The notes beneath the pieces were generated by a model. The model had not been told where the DNA came from, made no database searches, and was given only the letters and a program-made list of their open reading frames with translations. Both the position numbers and the translations under genes were made by a program. Below, piece by piece: positions 46,986 through 58,526 of a stretch of DNA of 64,000 bases. Source of the stretch: Poronia punctata (taxonomy: Eukaryota; Ascomycota; Sordariomycetes; Xylariales; Xylariaceae); the NCBI GenBank assembly GCA_022579005.1, contig MU401492.1:1-64000 (forward strand). The letters are read 5' to 3'. How positions within the stretch are numbered: position 1 is the first letter of the stretch; every line of letters begins with the position of its first letter.

Positions 46986-47801
46986 CCTGTCAGCTTATCG
47001 ACAACTACATCCAGCGCATTTCCTGACACTATCTCATTAATCAACTCATCGTCGACCCGAATTTTGGTCCAAGGACCCATAACCCCATTCCATTATGTCA
47101 GTGATTTGTACTGGCAAGTGCGCTCCTAAACTTTTGTTTGTCATGGCGATGCATTCATTGCCTGGGGCTTCCAGGGCATAACTAGACTAGTCTAGAGTGG
47201 AATCGTCAGCGCGAAGAGCATGGCCAGTTTTTGTCTGTTTAGCGAGTGCCTAGACATCAGCATCGGAGACTAGCATCGCCGTTCGATCGGTATGGGATCA
47301 GCTTTGTGGGTTCCCAGACGTCTGCCTGTGTTTAGATCATGTATTTAGAGAGGGCTAAAAGGTAAAAACGAGGCGGATATACCTGGGGTTTTGTCTTTGC
47401 TTGGAGATGGGCGTTCAACATGAGGAAAGGAGGCTGTACATACAGGAGTGTTTTGTAAGGACATGGTCGGACCTTGTCAAGGTCTACTGTTCTAATGCCT
47501 TCGTAGCGAGGGGCATATTTATAACCCGTCTGTTTGTTAAGAATAGACGCGCGATGTGAGCTGAACTTCATTGGTTCATTAACTCCGTTTATTGTGACGT
47601 AGGCGCTAAATTACTGCTATTCCACCGTGTATCCGTTTAGCTATCTGGTATACCCTCAACCAGGCGGAAAATTGCTTCCAAATGCGCGTAATATTTTGAC
47701 CAGGGGATCTCCATCCACCATTCTCCTCATATGCTTCCTGGAATCCGTACCAAATACGGGACGGCGCTAGTCAAATCAGTCGTCCGTCCATATGCTTCAT
47801 C
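46986..47801. other. Convergent 3' spacer
   Basis: About 0.8 kb between the FUN30 end and the coiled-coil gene; no supported gene. Confidence 0.5.
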
Positions 47802-48482
47802 CTACCACGACAACTGAGAAAGAGAGAATCCCCACTGCGCCTTTTCACCGTCCTCCTTTTTGCCGCGCGCCATGTCCTTTCCTCCGTAACTCTGGTCCCG
47901 ACCCTTGCCCGCCGTAGTACTTGGTTTATCATTACCATCCGAAGTAAGAGACGAGAACAACCTAACGCCATCGTGCGCCTGTTGCTGCCGTCCGACATAA
48001 GCCGCCTCCAGTATGGTAGCGAGATCTGTGAGACCAGCACGAGCCTCTGCCACAATCTTGGCGATCTCCTCCTCTATCTCCTGACGCTCTCGGATGGCTT
48101 TGATGTAGTTGTTCAAGAGGTCTTTGGCTTTAGATGATCTTGTTTTTGTTCGATGTTATTTTTTTTCCGTATAGGGTAGAAAGGGGGGGGAGGGGGAGGG
48201 TGGAGTTACCTTTCCTTAGCTAGGGAAGCATAGTGTTTTCTAAGTTCTTCCGTCTTGGTTTCCATGTATTCGTCGTATTCTTGAAAAACTCGCTCGCGCT
48301 CGTTGTCGCGGTCTTCTTTGAGTCTTTCCTGGATGATTGAGATAGATGATTAGTTACTACTTATTACCTACCTATGGAAAGAAAGGGACGAATGGACGAA
48401 GGGAGAGATGTACAACTCGGGGGATCACGTCCATTGGACTTGGTCGGTTTCTAGCTTGTTGTTGTTGGCGTTTGGGTGCCAT
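47802..48482 (-). CDS. Small coiled-coil protein of unknown function
   Basis: Three exons (48417-48482, 48210-48328, 47802-48138) with introns of 88 and 71 bp encode 173 residues. The basic N-terminus (MAPKRQQQQARNRPSP) is followed by a long, strongly charged helix from about 23 to 110 (RLKEDRDNERERVFQEYDEY, LLNNYIKAIRERQEIEEEI), a predicted coiled coil, and a disordered Gly/Lys-rich tail. Splicing joins LAKERSSKAKDLLNN and keeps the heptad pattern through both junctions, which supports the model. I do not recognise the family. A small subunit of a kinetochore, spindle or other coiled-coil complex is possible, but nothing in the sequence proves it. A poly-purine run (48180-48200) sits inside intron 2. 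Confidence 0.75.
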
Positions 48483-49390
48483 TTTATTATCTATTAATAG
48501 GGGAGGGGGGCTGATTTCCTGGTGGATGGGTTACGATGAAATATAGAAACGCTCGCTTTTATTGTAATGGTATTTTTTTTTCTTCCACTGGTCTTTGACG
48601 CATGAAGTTGTAACCTAACTTACCTTATGGATGGGAGATTTTATCTATTTTTCTTCTGGGTCGTATAAAGGATTCGCGAACAGCAAGAGCGACTTGGAGT
48701 GAATCACTTCTTCCATTGCTCCTCCTACTTTATAGTTGTGCTTGCCAACTATGGCTTCCCATCACCCTTGCCTGTGCGTGTAGGTACATTAGGTATGAAG
48801 GTGTTCTTTCCCTTACGTGATATAAGTCCCTACCTTGGGTAGTCGCGGCGTCGGCCTCAACTTCTGGCGGATTCTTCCTGCCATAGGAGTATATTGACTT
48901 TGCAGTATCAATACCTCTTACCAGGCTAGACCAAGGGATAATTAATAGGATAAGATACCTACGTTCACTAGGTTTATATCAGACTTCATACGTAGGCCGG
49001 GAATGTTTAGGAGGTACTAGCTATATATTATCTAAATTAGCAATTTTCTAAGATCGGTCACTGTTATATAACGCTCTTTCGATACAAGTATTTGAAGCGA
49101 TTCCCCTGTCGGGAAGTCCAAGCAGTCACCTTGGAATTACCTACTCGTAACCCAGGGAGGGGCCTAGGTTAGGTACATGCAGGAGTGTCATGCACCCACT
49201 GGCAGGTGCCAAGATGCACTGTCGGCTTATCACCTTATCGATCAAAAGTTTCGTCCCCACTACCCCAGAGGCAGTACGAGTACGAGTAGGTAATAGTATC
49301 TGCACCACTTTAATTGTCTAGAATCACGCTCTCTCCTACCTAAGCACCTACCTGCTCTCAAGTCGCTCATTTAGGATATTTGCGGACGCA
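48483..49390. other. Divergent promoter region, coiled-coil gene and PXR1
   Basis: 0.9 kb of divergent intergenic DNA without a supported gene; a doubled TACGAGTACGAGTA lies at 49275-49288, about 100 bp before the PXR1 start. Confidence 0.55.
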
Positions 49391-50658
49391 ATGGGTCTCT
49401 CCGGGCCGCGGAAGTGAGTATAGTTCTCAAGCCAAACTTGAGGCTGAATATGTCAAGGAAATTAAGCTAACTGGTACCGTACCGTTAGCCGCCGCAAACT
49501 GGACCACGATCCCAACAACACAAGATGGACCCGAGACGAGACAACGTTCGGCCAGAAAATCCTCCGAGCCCATGGCTGGGAGCCAGGCAAATATCTGGGC
49601 GCTCAGAACACAGAAAGCGCACAACTACATAGCGCTGCGAGCTTGGCGCCTATCAAGATCAATCTAAAAGACGACACGCTCGGCCTCGGTGCGAAGATCC
49701 TACAGAAACAAAGCGATGAGTGTACGGGTCTGGACGTGTTCAAGGATCTTTTGGGGCGACTCAATGGGAAGTCTGAAGAGACGCTCGAAAAGGAGCGGCA
49801 GGTCCGTTCCGAGATTAAGACCAACTTAGTTATCGAGAGGAAATTCGGGCCCATGAGATTTGTTTTCGGAGGTCTATTAGTTGGCGACAATATGCAAGAG
49901 TTGGTCAAAGAACAGCCGGCGCCTGAGCAAATAGAAGAAGAGTCCGCGTCCGAAGTAGATGAACCCGAACGGCCCAAAAAGGAGAAGAAGGAGAAGAAAT
50001 CCAAGAAAAGGAAAGTCAGCGATTCAGAAGACGCTGATACGTCGGAGAGTAAACGCGAAAAGAAGCGGAAGAGGCGTTCAAAGGAAGAAACTGAGGATGA
50101 CGAGGATAAAGATGTGAAGAAATCCGCAAAGAAGAAGGAGAAGGAGAAGAAGAAAAAGGAGAGAAAATCGAAGCTATCAGAGCAGGCAGAAGAAGAGAAA
50201 GACGCAGACCCGACGCAATCCGAGATAAAACGAAAGAAAAGCAAAAATTCGAAGAGCACCTCGCAATCAAGTTTGACAAACGATAGCTCGGTAGAACCAG
50301 CCGAAGATGCCATATCTGGGAAGGCCAGAAGGAAGGAAGAGAAGAAAAGGAAGAAGGACAAAAAGCGGAAAGAGGCTGACTGTGTAGTGGACACTGTGAT
50401 CACGACGACGATTTCCTCTACTACTGTATCAGCATCGACAGTTCAAAACAGTGGTACTTCAACACCACAGAGCACTGGTGCTTCGACACCACAAGTCCTG
50501 TCAGGGCGCCATCTTGCTCGGTCACGCAATATTGCTTCCAAAAAGATGGCGTATGGGGACATGCAGGCGCTGAACCAGGTATGCAGAATATACATCCGGT
50601 TCATATCTGTCGTACTATCGTTAACACTATACAGATTTTCATGGTTAAGCCAGTTTAG
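49391..50658 (+). CDS. PXR1: PinX1-like G-patch ribosome biogenesis protein
   Basis: Pxr1/PinX1 activates the Prp43 helicase in pre-rRNA processing and can inhibit telomerase; it acts in the nucleolus. Three exons: 49391-49413 (23 nt), 49489-50578 and 50635-50658 (24 nt), total 378 residues. Splicing yields MGLSGPRNRRKLDHDPNN, the family's signature N-terminus. The G-patch (about 26-78) includes TFGQKILRAHGWEPGKYLG and TLGLGAK, followed by ECTGLDVFKDLLGRLNGKSEE. Residues about 150-310 are Lys/Glu-rich nucleolar-type repeats. The tail SGRHLARSRNIASKKMA and the last exon ending QIFMVKPV match the conserved C-terminus. The tiny terminal exons explain why a naive frame gives wrong ends: the uncorrected frame runs into intron 2 and on to 50857. 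Confidence 0.95.
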
Positions 50659-53638
50659 TTGGACATGGACATGTATTCAGGGAACATCTGCGTGGCATCG
50701 GCAAACATGTAGCGCGACGTTTTGCTGCATAGACAAGTGTTTTCGATACCCCAATACAAATAATTCTAGCAATGTGGATGGCCAATTGACCCTTGGTCCC
50801 TTGATATGTGCCCGAGTGGCGAGTATTCTCGAGCCATCGTATCGACATGGAAGCTGATATAGAGCCTTCCCCGTGTTCTCAAGGCATCGAATGGTCGACT
50901 TCTGTGGCGTGAAGGCGTGGATCAAGTTGACTGGAACGCTTAATGGTTGATCGACGGTCCGACGTTCAATCGAGGGGATCGCTACCCTGTGCACCAGGTC
51001 TATCCCCGAGAGGTGGTCACACATTGTCACTGCAACCTGTCGTGCCTGTAGGGTGTTACCTACCTATCACCGGTAACACCTGGACGCATAGCATATTTCA
51101 ACCCGAAGTTTGGCCAAGTGAGCCACAGAGGTGGCGCGTTACGGCCGGTGAAACACTCTGCATGGTATTACTCGGGTACAAACACACCTGTCATGTTATA
51201 CTGTATAACGCGGTGAGATTAGACTCGCGCATCTTTCATGTTCGGTTTCAGGGATTGAATTACAGCTGGCCATACAGAGCCTCGTTTGTAAGTGCGCATC
51301 GGCATCACCCACAGCCGCAGTGCTCTTGCGCCACATGCAGCCACTTTCCACCAAGGCTACCTAAGCGAGGTCGTGTTCCCCCCTCTAAGGGTATACACGC
51401 GTTCGTCCAGAAGCTAGATATAGACGCAAACGTCAAATGTTTCTTTCCGACTAGTCACTCACTGACGTTTCAAACGAATTAGAGAAACGGAAACGCGGGC
51501 CAAGAGAGACGTCCGTCTAGATAACGTTGGTGCATGCCAGACAAAAGGATTTTCAACGACGCGCGATCCCATGAAACCCATACGTGGCATTTGTATCTTA
51601 CGATGATGACTCAATATTCTCACACATTTTCTCACTTCATACCACGCATCCCATTACTGTGCTATGCGCATAGGTCTTGTAGTGTCGTGGTCAGGCAGAC
51701 CTGACGTCGTCGTCTATGCTTGAACGGCGTTGCGCAAGGCCGAGGTGCATGCTGGTTGATACTACTAACCTAGATAGCAGTGTCTTCAATGTGTCCACCT
51801 TCCCGGATACCCTTCCTACCGGTGGCGTTGGATGAAACCCACGGTAACATGGCTTTTCGGTATGTGCCATGTTGGTTGCTTACGTAGGGAAAAGGTGTCG
51901 TCCGTCCGTCCCTACAGCCTTGGGCTCCTTACTTGCAGAGCGGGACGTGAACACGTCGTGCCAATGGGACCATATTGACGTGATATCGTCACGAGGTTTT
52001 GTGTAATGGTGGTGGTATCCATTGGCCATTCGAGATGCTTTTCCCCAGGCAACTGGCTGTATCTGGCTTTTTTTAGTCGTTGTCGAGGAATAGGGGTCCA
52101 CGATGAGCCAGATAATGAGACAGGAAGCTGGAATCTGGGAACCGGCAAAAGACAGACGAGGGGGGCGAGAAGCGGCCTGAGATAGCGAAGATCGACGGCA
52201 CTGGCCTGTGCGCAATCCAACCCCTATGTAGTAGTTCCCCAGTCACAAAGGGATTATAGTGGGTCCTGGCGGGGTCCTCTGGTTGTTGAGGGCTGATTCC
52301 TACGGTCGTCTGCCCACCATCAACTTCTGCGTCGCAACGTCATCGGATCATTTCTAGGTTAGTCGACCACGATAACCTCGTCTTTTGTGATCGACTGTCG
52401 CGTTAGGTGTCTTCACAATAGTCGAGGCATACGATGCTGTATGGAGGTAGGCTGAGTTTATGTGACACAACAAAACCACCTGCTTGTGTACAACCTAATC
52501 GGGGCGGAGAATTGCCCAATGGCTTGCTCCTCGTCCGGGCGTAGCGTTCCGTCTGATTTGAAACTCAAAACGCATATGTTTTTCGATGTGGTGCGTAAAT
52601 TAAGCTCGCCACCGTAATCCATGGGAAGTACGGAGGGGATCCTTGCGTGGCCCGACTGGTAACAACATTGCATTGCGGTGGATGAAATGTTCTCACCATG
52701 AGTTTGGGATGGGTGTGGGAGATCCCAAACTCAACGGACAGTCTTTTGTTTTCAGTACCGGCCATGGTTCGGATACAGTATGTCGTAAGATTTAGACGCT
52801 CTTGACGTGTTGCAGTTCACACTTTACTATGTTACGGGCGAAGTTATTTATACTCCTGTCGTCCCTCTTCTCGACTCATTTTACTTCTACATTCTGCAAG
52901 CAAGATTTCGATAATACTAAAAGCATACCTGCAAGGCAATTAAAATAGACCTACATAATTTATAATCCCAGGCTCCAGGGTCTCTCCGCAGCCCCTATCG
53001 CTTCAGCTCACCGAACCTGCTGCCTTTTCTCCATCAACTCGGAGCCGAGCTCTGGTCACGTATAAAACGCATAAGAGATCCCACGGCCACGAGTAAAGTT
53101 TTCGACTGCCCAACCAATACTCGACTCCACCACCTGATATCCAGTTGGTTGTGAGACAGGGCCGTAAAGACCCTGCGTCAAAACCCTCGTCCGGATTCCA
53201 GTGCGACATCTGGACAATCGTGAACCCAATCCGACCCTAGCGAAGATCCAGCGGGTTACCGCACCGTGACGTAGTGTGCAGTCATCTATATCCCAGTACA
53301 GGACCCATACGTGTCCCCAACACCAGCCTATAGGGATTGTTTTTGGGATACCAAGAGCCGACGCCAAGCCTGCCGCTTTGCCCAGATCTAGGCATCTATT
53401 ACCCACATACCCACATCTATATAATCTCAAGCAAGATCTCTCTCCTCCCTTGACTAGGATGTCTTTCTATATCACAACAGGTTGGTTTTTTCCGCGATTA
53501 TCTTGAAGAATCGTCTGGATTCTTACCAAGACATCTTCTTCTCCCTTCTTGACCATTACCTTCAACAATATAAATATTCCCCGCGATTTTATAAAGAACT
53601 CCATCTTCCTCTTGTCGTTTATCGCACGCACTGACGAT
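50659..53638. other. 3 kb gene-poor region
   Basis: No frame with convincing coding character. Frames of 110-180 codons (for example 50943-51482 and 53056-53430) are overlapped by others in antisense and contain no recognisable motif. Confidence 0.45.
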
Positions 53639-54220
53639 ATGTCTACCATTTACTCAGCGCCTCGTGAGAAGCGATACGGTAAAAAATTTAAAAATGTCCT
53701 CTACATGGAACCGCCCTTTGACGGCGCCGTGACGGTGAAGAGGCGAGTGACAACCATCGTCCCTCCTCCACCACCGCCTCCGCCTCCGCCCATGGTTCAT
53801 TACGAGCCAGCGCCACCTCCAGCTCGCAGCGTATACAGCGTACCGCCGCTCGCTCCGCCGGCACCCACGACGGTGTGGGATCCTGAGCCCGAGCCTGAGC
53901 CCGAGCCGGAATCGCCCATCGAGGTCATTGCCGTAGACGTCGATCCGGATGACACGGCCTCGACGGTATCCTCGAGGAGGACCTCCAAGAGCCGCAAGTC
54001 CTCCCGCTCCAGCAGGAGCAGCCGCGATCGTGAGATTCTCATCGAGCGCGAGAGGATCGTGCCGGTAAAAGTGCCTGTCCCCTACCCCGTGCAGACGGGA
54101 CCCCAATACGAGACCTATCGCTACATCGAAGCGCCCAGGCGCTTTGAGCCGCGCCGTCAGAGCCCGGAACGCGAGATCGTCATCGAGGATCGCCACCGCC
54201 GGCGATATTTCCGGGACTAG
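53639..54220 (+). CDS. Proline-rich, SR-like hypothetical protein
   Basis: From the ATG at 53639 the frame encodes 193 residues (the frame opens at 53549, but those codons look like leader sequence). In order: STIYSAPREKRYGKKFKN, a KRR patch, a run of ten Pro, PAPPPARSVYSVPPLAPPAP, an EPEPEPEPE repeat, an acidic patch, an SR/SK-rich segment (SSRRTSKSRKSSRSSRSSRD), then REILIERERIVPVKVPVPYP, a tyrosine-containing segment, and a basic end (EDRHRRRYFRD). The whole looks disordered, with no signal peptide or membrane segment. Such Pro/Arg/Glu-rich proteins are common in Sordariomycetes, often without known function. The gene is believable from codon composition but no family is claimed. Confidence 0.65.
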   Translation: MSTIYSAPREKRYGKKFKNVLYMEPPFDGAVTVKRRVTTIVPPPPPPPPPPMVHYEPAPPPARSVYSVPPLAPPAPTTVWDPEPEPEPEPESPIEVIAVDVDPDDTASTVSSRRTSKSRKSSRSSRSSRDREILIERERIVPVKVPVPYPVQTGPQYETYRYIEAPRRFEPRRQSPEREIVIEDRHRRRYFRD

Positions 54221-55219
54221 ATTGGCTACCTAGTTACCATAACATGCAAACAACACATATGACGCCATTTCCTGTCGTTCTATTATACATTATTCCCCCC
54301 CTTTTCATGTTTGTTACATATAACGAAGATACAAGACGATCTCATGAGTTTTGTTTTCTGCAAGGGGGCCATAACGAGAGGCGCTTGGGATGTTTACGAC
54401 TTTGATTGGAAGCAACATATATAGGCGTTACGGTTTGATTGGGCGGAACCGATGGTGTCGAGGTGACGAGACCTTGTCATAATCAATTAGATAGAGAGGT
54501 ATCACTTGCATATGCAGACGGGACAGGTCCCTTTGTACGGATGCGCACGTGGTGGGAGTGGTCCGGCCCGGCGCTGGCGATGCGTTTCCGAGCGCACATG
54601 AAGTTTCAAGGCATTTTGACATTTTATTTTTAAATCAGGGATATATATATCTAATACACATACCTAATCAATCCCCCAATTGTTATATCTACACTCTAAC
54701 TATGTAACTTGCGTAACACTCTCGTGAGTACTGTCGTAATGAATAGCTATATCATTTATTCTTTTTACCTGTTACCAATACGCTACGCAGCACTCATCTT
54801 TGGGTTAAAAATGTGCATTTCTCACGATACCAACCACATTACAACGGCGGTGAAAAGAAACCAACCTTTGTGGGCGTATCTCAACACCCTTTTTGAGATT
54901 TCGAAATATTTCTTTCCTGCACGGCGGAGCAGGAAGCTATTTGAGCTCAACTTAATTGTATATATATCCCACGAGAACGAAAAGGTAAACCGGGGTGTAT
55001 ATTTTATTAAAACCTTGAATGGATTAATTATCAACAGTTTGGTCCTCACTCTAAGTTAGAATACGTAACCTAGACTGCGGTGAGGCTATATACCTCCGTG
55101 GTATAACTTAATTCGATTTAATATTGGTGGTCAAGATTGAGCGTCAAAGTTTTGAGTATGTAATCGTAGGTATATATGCATCTACTCGTAGGTTAGTCAA
55201 GTGCCAATGAAGATGAATA
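54221..55219. other. Spacer left of transposon
   Basis: 1 kb, moderately AT-rich, with no supported gene. It ends at the TA duplication of the transposon (55218-55219). Confidence 0.5.
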
Positions 55220-55258
55220 AGTCAAGCACCCCCCTCACGCACCACCCCACTTACGCAC
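55220..55258 (+). repeat. Left terminal inverted repeat of Fot1-like element
   Basis: It pairs with 57131-57169 with a few mismatches, mostly C/T as RIP would make, plus single-base indels. It contains two ACGCACCACC direct repeats, the second running just past its inner end. Confidence 0.85.
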
Positions 55259-55381
55259 CACCGCGAATCGCGCGCTTCCAACCCCACCACCTCCTACCAT
55301 TTTGCTTTTTTCGCTACCATTATTACACTTATCCCTTTTAAAATTACACCTTTTAAATTAGAAAAGCTAAGGCTTTCTAAT

Positions 55382-56850
55382 ATGGCACCTTTATTAGCCC
55401 AATTACGCACCGTTAACGCAATAGGGCTAGTTAGATCCGGCTAAGAGCTTTGCGCAGCTGCAAAAGAGACCAATACTTGCTACTTTTACCTACGCTGCTA
55501 CGTTAACAGTATTTTAACTAGAAAAAAGACAAATTAACACTTTTAAGCCTTATTTCTAACTTAGAAGGCTTTTTTAGCTAAATAGGCCGTTGCCTAAAGT
55601 TAACTAAGCTACGCTTTATTAGTTTATTAATTTACAAAGTATGCTTAACGCATTGCTACTAAATCCGGCTACCTTTAGCCCCTTAAAAAGCAATAGTATT
55701 TCTGTTTTTTTAGCTGCTACTTAAAGTTAAAAACCTTAAAAAGCTTTTTAATTAATTTTAAACGCGTTAAAAGTGCTAGTCTTAAAAATATTAACATTTT
55801 TTTTAACTAACTTAACTTTTTAATAGTTGCTAATGCAAACCTTGCTAATCTTTATAACGTAAACAAATATAAAATTATAATAAGTATAAAAGATAACAGC
55901 GTAGTAATAAAAAAGGCTTTTTATAACTTAAGCATAAGTAAAAAGCCGCATAATATAAAATAAGTAACTATTATTAAAGCTATTAACGCAGCTAGTTATA
56001 CAACACTACCTTTAGTAATTTTTAAAAGCAAATCTATTTAAAAACAATAGTTTTTAGCTTAAATAAAAAGCTATTTTTAAGATTAGCAATTTACCTACTT
56101 TAAAAATAAATAAACTAGCTAAAAAATAGCTATACATTAGCTAATAAAAGTATTTATTTCTTATACCTAACCTAAAAATAACTAAGTATAAAAGGTCTTA
56201 ATATTAAATAGTTATAATAGCTATACTACTTTAAAATTTATATAAAAGTACTTTCTATACTAGATTTATTTAGTATTTTTACCTTTGCACTTATTTTATA
56301 TACTTTAGCTATGCAATTTAGGCCTTTTTTCCGTTATTAAACGCTATTACTAAAAAGTTTTAATAAATATTTACGCTAAGCGTTATAAATCTTACCTTAG
56401 CAAGCAAAAATTTTTAAAAGCTTTTTACTAGGCCTAAACAAAAGCTTTAACTAAAAAAAACATTAAAGCAAGCTTTTTAGCTACTAAAATATACCTTTAA
56501 AATAAAAATAAGCTGCTAAATTTGCGCTATATAGTTAATACTAGCTTACTAGGTTATAAAACCGATACTAAAACCTAAACTTTGCTACAAAACATAATCT
56601 TACAAGCTAAAACGCCAAATTTTATAAATATTTTTTCAACAGCTACAATCTTTACCTCTAAGTCTTTAAAAAACTTAAAGCCGGTCCTTATAGTATTAAA
56701 AGCTAGCTTATTAAGTATAAATAGCCTTATAGGTTAGCTTTTAACCTAAAAGGTTAAGAAGGCCTTTAACAATGCACATGCTAAAAACGCAGCGTTAACT
56801 CTTTAAAATAACAAATTAAAGGCTTAATTAAAGAAATTAAAGGTTAAAAA
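55382..56850 (+). pseudogene. Ghost pogo-family transposase (DDE_1)
   Basis: The residual frame begins MAPLLAQLRTVNAIG (an N-terminal helix-turn-helix region as in pogo transposases) but is stopped by many TAA/TAG codons. The region expected to carry the first catalytic acid (about 55856) reads NVNKYKI, where the family has an Asp-Glu-Thr-Gly pattern. The second (about 56195) reads ILNSYNSY, where the family has an Asp-Gly-His pattern. All changes fit G-to-A transitions. The 3' boundary is approximate. Confidence 0.75.
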
Positions 56851-57130
56851 ACGCTACAAGGTCTATTTAGACCTAAATAGCCTATTTATTAATGCTTATA
56901 ACATTGTTGCTATAAAAAGTAATCTCTCTAGCCTTGCTACAGCACCCCTTGCAAACAAGGCCGAAAATTTAGCTAATAACAAAAATATTCTACTTATTAA
57001 AGTATATAACCTAATTCAGGACTATATAATAGTTCAAGCATAAAAACAACAAAATAAAACAAATTAGTAGTTGTTAAGTTAATTAAAATTAAAATGTAAA
57101 GGTGTAATTTTAAAGGTAATTTCTAGGGTA

Positions 57131-57169
57131 GTGCGTAAGTAGGGTAGTGCGTAAGGGGGTGCTTTGCCT
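57131..57169 (-). repeat. Right terminal inverted repeat of Fot1-like element
   Basis: Inverted copy of 55220-55258 with C/T differences. TAGGGTAGTGCGTAAG occurs here twice in tandem. Confidence 0.85.
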
Positions 57170-57171
57170 TA

Positions 57172-57970
57172 CCTAAATACCCCGCGGGCCGGGGCAAAGT
57201 TTAATAAATGTTCCCCTTCCCCCTCCCCGTAGAGGGAAAAAGCTGGGGAAGCTGCCCCGCAAATTCCCCGGCTTCTACCTAAGTACTCGGATTACCTAAT
57301 ACCATTTCTCAAATTATGTAATTCCCTTAGGTAAGGTGGGTTTGGTTGCAGTTTATAAAGTTTGTTTTTACTTAGACGAAAGAGTAGGTATATTATCATC
57401 TCGATAGAAGATGATCCGACGAGCAACTATCTAGGTACGTTGCAGGAGATAGGTTCAGATCTCTCTCTCTTCTTTCGAGTTTGTATAAGTGTAGATGCGG
57501 TTAAAAGCAGTAGTACTTTAATATCCGTCTTAACCCCGACCGGATGAGATGTACGAGTACGAGTAGGTAAGATCATGATCCCCACTCTTTGCCTGTCCAA
57601 GTGTCAAGGGGACGCCGAACCGAGGTTGAGTGCTTGGTAAATCTAGTCTAGGTAGTGTCTGCCGCGTATGTAATTATTTTCTACCAAGATGGATAGGTTA
57701 GATAATAACTTATAAGTCGTCAAGTTTCACTTACGAGGGGCATTTCTTAAGTGATTCATTCTATTGAATCAATACAAGACCAATCACACGGATTGCCTAG
57801 GTTAAGATCAACCCAACAGACTTATATCTATACTTGATCTTACTGACGCTTGGAACCAATACCCCGGGGTCTAAAACAAGGAGAAGGGGGGGAGTTATCC
57901 GGAAACGCGGGTACATCGGAAGAAGACGGACGGATTAAAAGATAAAACCATCTGGATTTAACAAAAAAAA
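57172..57970. promoter_or_regulatory. Upstream region of nitronate monooxygenase
   Basis: 0.8 kb between the transposon and the start codon at 57971, without a supported gene. A doubled TACGAGTACGAGTA motif lies at 57552-57565. The transposon end is only 0.8 kb from the start codon, so its insertion may have changed the promoter. Confidence 0.45.
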
Positions 57971-58487
57971 ATGGCGCCCATCACAACCGCGCTGACGCAA
58001 CAGCTGGGCATCCAGCACCCCGTCCTCCTCGCAGGAATGGGCATGACGGCCGGCTCATCCCTAGCAGCAGCCGTCTCGAACGCAGGAGGCCTCGGCGTCA
58101 TCGGCGGCGTGGGCTACACGGCCGCACAGCTGAAGGCCATGCTAGCGGACCTCAAATCTCAGCTTCGCGACCCGTCCCTGCCCTTCGGCGTCGACCTCTT
58201 GCTACCCCAGGTCGGCGGCAACGCGCGCAAGACGAACCACGACTACACCAAGGGCAAACTGGACGAGTTGATCGATCTCATCATCGAGTCCGGCGCCAAG
58301 GTTTTTGTTTCGGCGGTCGGGGTTCCGCCGAAATATGTCGTGGAGAAATTGCATAAGCATGGTGTGCTTTATATGAATGTGAGTTTTTCCCCTTTTTCTT
58401 TTTCTAAAATTTTTTTTCCGGCGGTGGGGGGGGGGGGGGGGGGGGGGGGTGGGGTTGGGGGTGCGAAGAAAACAAANNNNNNNNNNG

Positions 58488-58526
<39 letters not shown>

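Larger units (their letters stand above)
55220..57169 (+). mobile_element. Fot1/pogo-type DNA transposon, RIP-inactivated
   Basis: This 1950 bp element is flanked by TA dinucleotides (55218-55219, 57170-57171), the target duplication of Tc1/mariner/pogo elements. Its ends are about 39 bp imperfect inverted repeats starting AGTCAAGCACC (left) and, on the minus strand, AGGCAAAGCACC (right), resembling Fot1 ends as I remember them; the size is also near Fot1. Each end repeats a TTACGCACYACC-type word twice, probably transposase sites. The interior is highly AT-rich. The plus strand still shows a ghost DDE_1 transposase from about 55382, for example TTLPLVIFKSKSI near 56000 and IYLVFLPLH near 56260. 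Many stop codons and replacements of the acidic catalytic residues by Asn/Lys (G-to-A) make it dead. Intact ends could still be mobilised in trans. Confidence 0.88.

Noticed and set aside
50943..51482. 179-codon plus-strand frame after PXR1
   Set aside because: Composition (many Cys, His, Trp) and lack of motifs suggest chance; nothing indicates expression.
54709..55059. 116-codon frame left of the transposon
   Set aside because: It lies in AT-rich DNA, overlaps an antisense frame, starts weakly and shows no domain; likely chance.
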